Source: RHLJ01 sp965222205
Lineage (GTDB): Bacteria > Bacteroidota > Rhodothermia > Balneolales > Balneolaceae
DNA: 64,000 nucleotides
Direction of reading: 5' to 3'
Assembly (NCBI GenBank): GCA_965222205.1
Contig: OZ244932.1
Location: forward strand, 3,348,001-3,412,000
In this document: positions 58,282-64,000 of the stretch, in pieces
Layout: each line of letters begins with the position of its first letter
Position numbering within the stretch: the first letter of the stretch is position 1
Notes under the pieces: generated by a model
What the model was told of the DNA's origin: nothing
What the model saw: only the letters and a program-made list of their open reading frames with translations
Databases searched by the model: none
Position numbers and translations under genes: made by a program

Positions 58282-60525
58282 ATGGACTTACAACGGCTTT
58301 TTCAGGAATTAAAACGCAGGAATGTTTTTCGTGTGGCGACTGCCTATGCCATTGCTGGATGGTTAATTATCCAGATTTGTGCGACTACTTTTCCGTTCCT
58401 AAGTTTACCTGAATGGTTAGTTACTGCGGTAATAATGTTTGTACTAATCGGCTTCCCCCTCTCTCTGATATTCGCATGGGCATTTGAACTAACTCCGGAA
58501 GGACTTAAAAAGTCAAAAGAAGTGAATATAACGGAGTCTGTAACAAGCAGAACCGGAAAGAAGCTGAATGGAATTATTATCACTATTCTTTCGATGGCAG
58601 TGATATTTCTTTTGGTTGAGCGGGTGTTTTTTGCAGAAGCTTCATTCCTTGAAAACCAAACCGGAGCAAATTTCGAAACAGCGTCCATTGCAGTACTTCC
58701 CTTTGTAAGTATGAGTGGAGATGTAGATAATGAATATTTTTCAGATGGTTTATCTGAAGAACTGCTAAATGGACTTGCTAAATTAAATGACTTACAGGTT
58801 GCAGGTAGAACGTCTTCATTTCAGTTTAAAGGCTCTAATCCGGATTTGAGAGATGTAGGCGAACAATTAGGCGTGCAGCATATTTTGGAAGGCAGCGTAA
58901 GAAAGTCGGGAAACCGGCTTCGAATTACCGCTCAGCTCATACAAGCCGATAACGGATTTCATCTTTGGAGTGAAACCTACGACCGAGAACTTACAGCAAA
59001 TGATGTATTCGACATACAAGAAGAGATCACAAGAAAAGTAGTCGAAGAGCTAAAAATCAGACTACTTCCGGAAGAGGATAAGGTAATTGATGAGCGCCCG
59101 ACTAACGATATTGAAGCTTATAATGCGTTTTTGGAAGCCACTCAAAGAGAAATCACCCGACAGCCGGAGGATATTGAGTTTGCAATTAATAAGTATAAAG
59201 AAGCAGTAAGAATTGATCCTACCTTCTCACTGGCTTATGCCCGAATGGCGTATGCGTACTCATTATTAAATTCAAACGGCAGCATTCCATTAGAAGAGGC
59301 AAGAGTTGAAGCAAGAAAAAATATTGATCAGGCACTTACCATAAATGGCAATGAAGGAAAGGCGTACCAGGCTATGGCAACCTATTACAATAACCTTGAA
59401 ATCGATTATGAACGTGCTGAAAATGCTGCAAAAAGAGCGGTAGAGTTATTGCCAAATGATGCCATGGCTAATAATATGCTTCAGATTACTTATGGAAGTA
59501 ATGAGAAAGAGGATTTGCAGGAAGAGACCTTAATGAAAGCCTATAATCTAGACCCTTTAAACCCAATCATAGCTGGAAATTATTCTGGAATATTAGTTCA
59601 AAAAGAGCGGTATGAAGAAGCTCTTCAGATAGTTGACGAAATCATTCAAAGATATCCTGACTTTAGTAACGCTCTTTCCAGAAAAGCAGACATATTAGCA
59701 AGTATACCTTATGGTAAAATTGATGAAGCTTTTGAGTTTGCTTATGAAGCGTATCAGTTGGATCGTAAAGATCGTAACCTCATTAATGCCTTAATAATTT
59801 TTTCTAACGATCTTGAGCTAACCGCTCTTGCTGAATTTTTTGAAAGTGAACGCAGTAGATATTATCCGGAAAATAGTAGCGAACAAATCACAAGTATCAG
59901 AGATCATTTTAATGAGGGCAGATATGATTCTGCAGAAATAGAGTTAGAACAATTTCTGGATCAGTTTGGAGATGCTATGAGAGATAACTGGCATATTTTC
60001 TTGTCACAGGTTTACTTTTATCAGGGAAGAATTGAAGATGCCATAACCATTTTGGAAGAATACAATCCCGAACTTCTTGATGAAGATTTTGAGCTGAATG
60101 ATTTTAACTCTTTTCCGGCAGCATTGTACTTAAAGTTCAAAAATGAAGCAGGAGTATTTCCAGAGAGAGTCATTCTTGAGGAAAAAATATGTCAGTTCCA
60201 TGATGAAAGGGCAATCGAAAGTAAGGAGGAAGGGCGCATAGTTGATGCTTTCTATGATGAAATTTGGTGTGATGTGCTTCAAGGGAATGTTGATGTAGTT
60301 GTTGAAGCCATGGAGTATGGTCACTTTGAGCAAAAGAACAAACAAGGATGGCCTCAATTTGTGAATTCTGAAAATTTAATATTCAAAGAGATACTTGAAT
60401 CGCATGAGTTTCAGGAATTGTACGTCCGAATAATGGCAGACCTTCATGGTATGCGTGACAATGTAATTGGGTATTTAAAAGAAGAAGGCGAGTGGCAGGA
60501 TGAATGGGAAGTTGAAGATAATTAA
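58282..60525 (+). CDS. Membrane-anchored TPR protein with TolB/FlgO-like domain, copy 1
   Basis: A 747-residue protein. The N-terminal ELKRRNVFRVATAYAIAGWL, two further helices (VTAVIMFVLIGFPLSLIFAW, IIITILSMAVIFLLVERVFF), then a FlgO/TolB-N-like domain (about 130-275) with SIAVLPFVSMSGD, NEYFSDGLSEELLNGLAKL, HILEGSVRKSGNRLRI and WSETYDRELT follow. TPRs fill the rest (IDPTFSLAYARMAYAYSLL and later), ending GEWQDEWEVEDN. The same N-terminal module precedes cyclase or kinase domains in other proteins; here there is no output enzyme. Ribosome site GGGTGGGG. First of three tandem paralogues. Confidence 0.82.
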   Translation: MDLQRLFQELKRRNVFRVATAYAIAGWLIIQICATTFPFLSLPEWLVTAVIMFVLIGFPLSLIFAWAFELTPEGLKKSKEVNITESVTSRTGKKLNGIIITILSMAVIFLLVERVFFAEASFLENQTGANFETASIAVLPFVSMSGDVDNEYFSDGLSEELLNGLAKLNDLQVAGRTSSFQFKGSNPDLRDVGEQLGVQHILEGSVRKSGNRLRITAQLIQADNGFHLWSETYDRELTANDVFDIQEEITRKVVEELKIRLLPEEDKVIDERPTNDIEAYNAFLEATQREITRQPEDIEFAINKYKEAVRIDPTFSLAYARMAYAYSLLNSNGSIPLEEARVEARKNIDQALTINGNEGKAYQAMATYYNNLEIDYERAENAAKRAVELLPNDAMANNMLQITYGSNEKEDLQEETLMKAYNLDPLNPIIAGNYSGILVQKERYEEALQIVDEIIQRYPDFSNALSRKADILASIPYGKIDEAFEFAYEAYQLDRKDRNLINALIIFSNDLELTALAEFFESERSRYYPENSSEQITSIRDHFNEGRYDSAEIELEQFLDQFGDAMRDNWHIFLSQVYFYQGRIEDAITILEEYNPELLDEDFELNDFNSFPAALYLKFKNEAGVFPERVILEEKICQFHDERAIESKEEGRIVDAFYDEIWCDVLQGNVDVVVEAMEYGHFEQKNKQGWPQFVNSENLIFKEILESHEFQELYVRIMADLHGMRDNVIGYLKEEGEWQDEWEVEDN

Positions 60526-60679
60526 AAATGAAGAATTCAAAATTAAAAATTACTCCCCAACCTTTGTCACTTCGAGTGAATACGAGAAGTCTAAAGAACT
60601 CTTTTATGTCAAATAGTTTTTTAGATGTCTCACATGCGTTCGACATGACAGATCAAGAATTTTTAATTCGCGAAGCGAT
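60526..60679. repeat. AT-rich element plus GTCA...ATGAC repeat between TPR paralogues 1 and 2
   Basis: Begins with AATTCAAAATTAAAAATTA (60534-60552), shared with 62944-62962. It includes a GTCAC...CATGAC element (60565-60649) and ends with GAATTTTTAATTCGCGAAGC (from 60657), identical to the sequence before paralogue 3 and running straight into the start codon. Confidence 0.65.
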
Positions 60680-62941
60680 ATGAACATTTCGAAATTCATA
60701 GAAGAACTGAAACGACGTAACGTCTTTAAAGTCGCGGTTGCTTACGGGATTGCAGGCTGGCTGATTATCCAGATTGTTACGGTGATCGAAAAACCTCTGT
60801 CTATTCCCGACTGGTTTGACACCATAGTAATCATCCTTGTAGGAATTGGATTTCCACTTGTGCTAATCTTTGCATGGGCCTTTGAGCTAACGCCCGACGG
60901 AATCAAAAAATCCAAAGAAGTTGAGATTACGCAATCAGTAACAGATAAAACCGGTAAGAAGCTAAATGGGATTATCATTGCAGTTCTTTCAGTAGCCCTG
61001 TTTTTTGTGTTAGTAGAACGCATCTTTTTTGCCAAGGCTTCTATTCTGCAGGATTCAGAACAAATGGTAGAAATAGAAACGGCTTCGATCGCCGTGTTGC
61101 CTTTTGTAAATATGAGTAGCGATACTGAGAACGAGTATTTCTCGGATGGACTTTCAGAGGAACTGCTCAATGCTCTCGCCAAAGTAGAAGATATGCAGGT
61201 GGCTGGACGCACTTCTTCCTTTAAATTCAAAGGGCAGAACGAAAATCTTACTGAAATCGGAGCAGAACTGGGAGTTGCCAACATTTTAGAAGGAAGTGTT
61301 CGCAAATCGGGTGATCGACTTAGAATTACAGCTCAGTTGATCCGGGTTTCGGATGGCTTCCATATGTGGAGTGAAACCTACGATCGAGAATATACCGCCA
61401 ATAATATTTTTGATATCCAGGAAGAGATATCGTTACATGTAATGGAAGAGCTTAAGGTTCGATTACTTCCAGAAGAAGAAGCCCAATTTGCAGAACGGCC
61501 TACTCAAGATATCGAAGCTTATAATGCTTTCCTGGAAGCTACACAGCGTGAAATCACTTATCAGCCGGAAGACTTGGAATATGCCATTCGAAAATATAAG
61601 GAAGCAATTCGCCTCGATCCTACCTTTGCCGAAGCTTATGCCAGGTTAGCACTCGCATACAATAATCTCCATCAAAATGGAAATATCAGTGCCGATGAGA
61701 CAAAAATTCTAATGAGAGAAAATGCGGAAATGGCCATCTCTTTAGACAAAGATTTAGGGAAGGCACATCAAGCATTGGCAGATTATTATGGGTTTGAATT
61801 TCAGTTCGAAAAAAGAGAAGAGATCTTAAAAACGGCTGTGGAATTAGCTCCAAATGATGCCTCCATACGAATGGACTATCGTTCAGCATTAGGTAGAAAC
61901 AATAGAGTAAAGGAAGCACAAGAACAGTTATTTAAGGCTTATGAACTAGATCCATTGAGTCCTGATATCTCTAATTCATATGCACGGCATTTATCGAATG
62001 TTGAAAATCGATACGATGAAGCAATGGCCATCATAGATCGTAACATAAAGCGTACTCCAGACTATAATGGCTCTTATTATTCTAAAGCTTGGTTACTGAG
62101 AGATGTACCCTACGGTGAATTAGACACAGCTTTTGAAATGGCTTACGAAGGGTACATAAATGATCCCAAAGACATGGATTTTATGTGGATGGTTTCAAAC
62201 ATCGCTCGCGATTTGAACATGCTAAATATGGCAGAATATTTCGGTAATAAAATTTTAGAAACCTATCCAGAGAACCATGCCGGGAGAAGAAACTTGATAC
62301 AAACAAGCCAAACCCGAGGAGACTTTGAAACCACAAAAAAGATCATAGATGAACTTACAGAGATCTATGGAGAACGAACTTACGAATTTTTTACGCTTCG
62401 TCTTATTGCATATCACTACTCAATAGAAGAATATCAAGAAAGCATTGATCTACTCAAGATAAGGTTCCCTGATTTTCTAGATGAACCTGGTAAAGAAATT
62501 ATTAATGATGATCAACGAACTGCTTCTATCTTTTACCTAATACTAGCAGATAAAATGGAGAGAAAAGGAGAAGTTGATATGATCGCAGATCGAATATGTG
62601 ATTACAAAGATAAGCGGTTAGGCGAAATGCAGGAAAGCGGACATATCGAGATCTATAACGAATTAGACGTTAAACTATATTGTCAAATTGCATCAAAAGA
62701 GTATGAAGAAGCTATAGACGCTTTAGAGCGTTTTCACTTTGAATTAAATTCGAAGGCGAACTGGCCAATGATCCTAACTTCTGAAATCGTCTATTATCCA
62801 CTTAAAGACTCGCCATCATACCAACAGTTTGAAGAAAAGCTATATGCCGACCTTGCCTTAATGCGTAGCAATGTTATCAAATACCTAAAAACCGAAGGCG
62901 AGTGGCGGGAAGAATGGGAAGTTGAAGATAATTCAAAATGA
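60680..62941 (+). CDS. Membrane-anchored TPR protein with TolB/FlgO-like domain, copy 2
   Basis: A 753-residue paralogue of copy 1 with the same order: ELKRRNVFKVAVAYGIAGWL, transmembrane helices (about 20-110), the FlgO/TolB-like domain (SIAVLPFVNMSSD, NEYFSDGLSEELLNALAKV, NILEGSVRKSGDRLRI), TPRs, and an end GEWREEWEVEDNSK. The stop lies within the left arm of an inverted repeat (62931-62947), so the final NSK is encoded by the repeat. The start codon sits directly after the shared AATTCGCGAAGCGAT motif, and no separate strong ribosome site is visible. Confidence 0.82.
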   Translation: MNISKFIEELKRRNVFKVAVAYGIAGWLIIQIVTVIEKPLSIPDWFDTIVIILVGIGFPLVLIFAWAFELTPDGIKKSKEVEITQSVTDKTGKKLNGIIIAVLSVALFFVLVERIFFAKASILQDSEQMVEIETASIAVLPFVNMSSDTENEYFSDGLSEELLNALAKVEDMQVAGRTSSFKFKGQNENLTEIGAELGVANILEGSVRKSGDRLRITAQLIRVSDGFHMWSETYDREYTANNIFDIQEEISLHVMEELKVRLLPEEEAQFAERPTQDIEAYNAFLEATQREITYQPEDLEYAIRKYKEAIRLDPTFAEAYARLALAYNNLHQNGNISADETKILMRENAEMAISLDKDLGKAHQALADYYGFEFQFEKREEILKTAVELAPNDASIRMDYRSALGRNNRVKEAQEQLFKAYELDPLSPDISNSYARHLSNVENRYDEAMAIIDRNIKRTPDYNGSYYSKAWLLRDVPYGELDTAFEMAYEGYINDPKDMDFMWMVSNIARDLNMLNMAEYFGNKILETYPENHAGRRNLIQTSQTRGDFETTKKIIDELTEIYGERTYEFFTLRLIAYHYSIEEYQESIDLLKIRFPDFLDEPGKEIINDDQRTASIFYLILADKMERKGEVDMIADRICDYKDKRLGEMQESGHIEIYNELDVKLYCQIASKEYEEAIDALERFHFELNSKANWPMILTSEIVYYPLKDSPSYQQFEEKLYADLALMRSNVIKYLKTEGEWREEWEVEDNSK

Positions 62942-63017
62942 AAAATTCAAAATTAAAAATTAGACAAACTCTTCCATTCTTAATTTTTCATTTTGAATTT
63001 TTAATTCGCGAAGCGAT
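62931..63017. repeat. AT-rich inverted repeat between TPR paralogues 2 and 3
   Basis: Perfect 17-bp arms ATTCAAAATGAAAAATT (62931-62947) and AATTTTTCATTTTGAAT (62982-62998), with a second AATTCAAAATTAAAAATTA word inside. It is followed by TTAATTCGCGAAGCGAT touching the next ATG. Confidence 0.75.
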
Positions 63018-64000
63018 ATGAACATTTCGAATTTTTTAGAAGAACTCAAACGCCGTAATGTCTTCAAAGTTGCTACGGCTTACGCCATTGCCGGTTGGTT
63101 GATCATTCAGGTGATTGATACCATTTCGCCACAACTAGGTTTTCCGGAATGGATTCCCCCATTTTTTACCGTTACTGTATTAATTGGATTTCCGCTGGCA
63201 CTTATTTTTGCCTGGGCATTTGAGCTTACTCCCGAAGGGCTTAAGAAATCGAAAGAAGTAGAAATTACCGAATCAGTAACAAGGTCGACTGGAAAAAAAA
63301 TAAACGGGGTAATCATTACGGTACTTTCAATGGCAGTGATTTTTCTGTTGGTTGAGCGGGTGTTTTTTGCAAAGGCATCCATTTTAGAAAGTGCAGAGGA
63401 GTCTTTAAGTTTTGAAACCGCATCAATAGCGGTACTTCCTTTTGAAGATTTTAGCATGGAAGGGGATCAGGAATATTTTGCGGATGGGCTGTCAGAAGAG
63501 CTTTTAAATGTGTTAGCCAAAGTTGAAGAATTAAAAGTAGCAGGGAGAACTTCCTCCTTCAAGTTTAAAGGGCAGAACGAAAACCTGACTCTGATTGGTG
63601 AGGAACTAAAAGTAGATCATATCCTGGAAGGAAGCGTCCGGACCTCAGGAAACCGAATTCGAATTACAGCACAGCTTATCAAAGTAGAAGATGGGTTCCA
63701 TGTTTGGTCGGAGAATTTTGACCGTGAACTTACCATTGAGAATATATTCGACATTCAGGAAGAGATTTCTAAACGAGTAATGGAAGAGTTGAAGGTGCGA
63801 CTTCTTCCTCAGCAAGAAATACAACTCGCTGAGAACCCTACGCTGGATATAGAGGCTTATAATGCATATTTAGCTGCAACTCAGTTAGAAGTAACCGGTG
63901 ACTTGGATGACCTTAAAAGAGCTATTGAAAAGTATAAGGAAGCCATTCGAATCGATCCGACATTTGCCAAAGCTTATGCAAGACTTGCCAGCGCCTATGG
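63018..64000 (+). CDS. Membrane-anchored TPR protein with TolB/FlgO-like domain, copy 3, 5' part
   Basis: Third paralogue, open to the window edge (about 327 codons present). It starts MNISNFLEELKRRNVFKVAT and continues through the membrane helices (IAGWLIIQVIDTISPQLG, INGVIITVLSMAVIFLLVER), the FlgO/TolB-like domain (SIAVLPFEDFSMEG, YFADGLSEELLNVLAKVEEL, HILEGSVRTSGNRIRI) and the first TPR (AIRIDPTFAKAYARLASAYG). The array may go on beyond 64000. The module is the same as in copies 1 and 2; function unknown. Confidence 0.82.
   Translation, partial: MNISNFLEELKRRNVFKVATAYAIAGWLIIQVIDTISPQLGFPEWIPPFFTVTVLIGFPLALIFAWAFELTPEGLKKSKEVEITESVTRSTGKKINGVIITVLSMAVIFLLVERVFFAKASILESAEESLSFETASIAVLPFEDFSMEGDQEYFADGLSEELLNVLAKVEELKVAGRTSSFKFKGQNENLTLIGEELKVDHILEGSVRTSGNRIRITAQLIKVEDGFHVWSENFDRELTIENIFDIQEEISKRVMEELKVRLLPQQEIQLAENPTLDIEAYNAYLAATQLEVTGDLDDLKRAIEKYKEAIRIDPTFAKAYARLASAY

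Noticed and set aside
1..64000. CRISPR arrays, prophage or insertion sequences
   Set aside because: No regularly spaced direct repeats, cas genes, integrases, transposases or phage structural genes were seen.

Overview
The window looks like chromosomal backbone of a marine, Bacteroidota-related bacterium, most likely Balneolales/Rhodothermota. This is an inference. It rests on the end of an Na+-NQR locus with apbE and an nqrM-like gene, T9SS type A C-terminal sorting domains, a TAnnTTTG-type promoter, a SecA with a Bacteroidota-style insertion and no C-terminal cysteine metal site, DivIVA together with yggS, and a complete hut pathway. No phage, transposase gene, CRISPR array or resistance gene was seen.

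Layout. 1-2.6 kb: 3' end of nqrF, apbE (flavin transferase), a 650-bp gene-free stretch with an inverted pair of REP-like palindromes enclosing a structured segment, and an nqrM-like gene. 2.7-5.4 kb: tRNA-Arg(UCG), YceI, an isoaspartyl peptidase/asparaginase, and an acidic hypothetical. 5.5-8.5 kb (minus strand): yggS, two small PspB-like membrane proteins, divIVA and a purine nucleoside phosphorylase. 8.7-11.3 kb: a Nif3-like gene, a zinc-ribbon-family protein without its cysteines, and rnpB with a repeat element in P12. 11.4-17.2 kb: a T9SS-exported protein, smpB, a small lipoprotein, a site-2 protease, arginine deiminase and a TlpA-like protein. 17.3-29.5 kb: SirB1-like, DUF3052 and MDR dehydrogenase genes, a PadR/FtsX-like permease pair, a dihaem cytochrome, an SSS symporter, pnuC, an HSDR_N protein, yidC, rnpA and rpmH.

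29.7-40.1 kb is a secreted/lipoprotein region. It holds a four-repeat DUF7282-like lipoprotein, a ferritin-like helical protein, and three tandem WD40/TolB-propeller lipoproteins interleaved with remnants of an FTP-propeptide metalloprotease. The only full-length copy of that protease (HEXXH, beta-helix, T9SS sorting domain) follows but carries a frameshift. Copies 2 and 3 lie in an exact 1,427-bp tandem duplication.

40.2-49.4 kb: secA, a ROK/polyphosphate-glucokinase-like paralogue with a changed catalytic residue, a BNR-type lipoprotein, a TPR protein, and a VOC/MarR/AhpD-like/LysR cluster. 49.6-55.3 kb: hutH-hutU-hutI-hutG, giving complete histidine-to-glutamate conversion. 55.3-58 kb: an EamA transporter, an intact ROK glucokinase, a lipoprotein that is only a TonB plug domain, and a DksA/TraR zinc finger. 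58.3-64 kb: three tandem membrane-anchored TPR paralogues, the third cut by the window edge, separated by AT-rich inverted repeats.

Many intergenic gaps carry small palindromic repeats. One class starts GTCAT and several copies end ATGAC. Another is a set of hairpins with unrelated arms. The points most worth a second look are the propeller/protease array, the repeat inside rnpB, the structured segment near 2 kb, the yggS-PspB-like-divIVA cluster, the plug-only lipoprotein, and two conserved-family proteins that have lost key residues.
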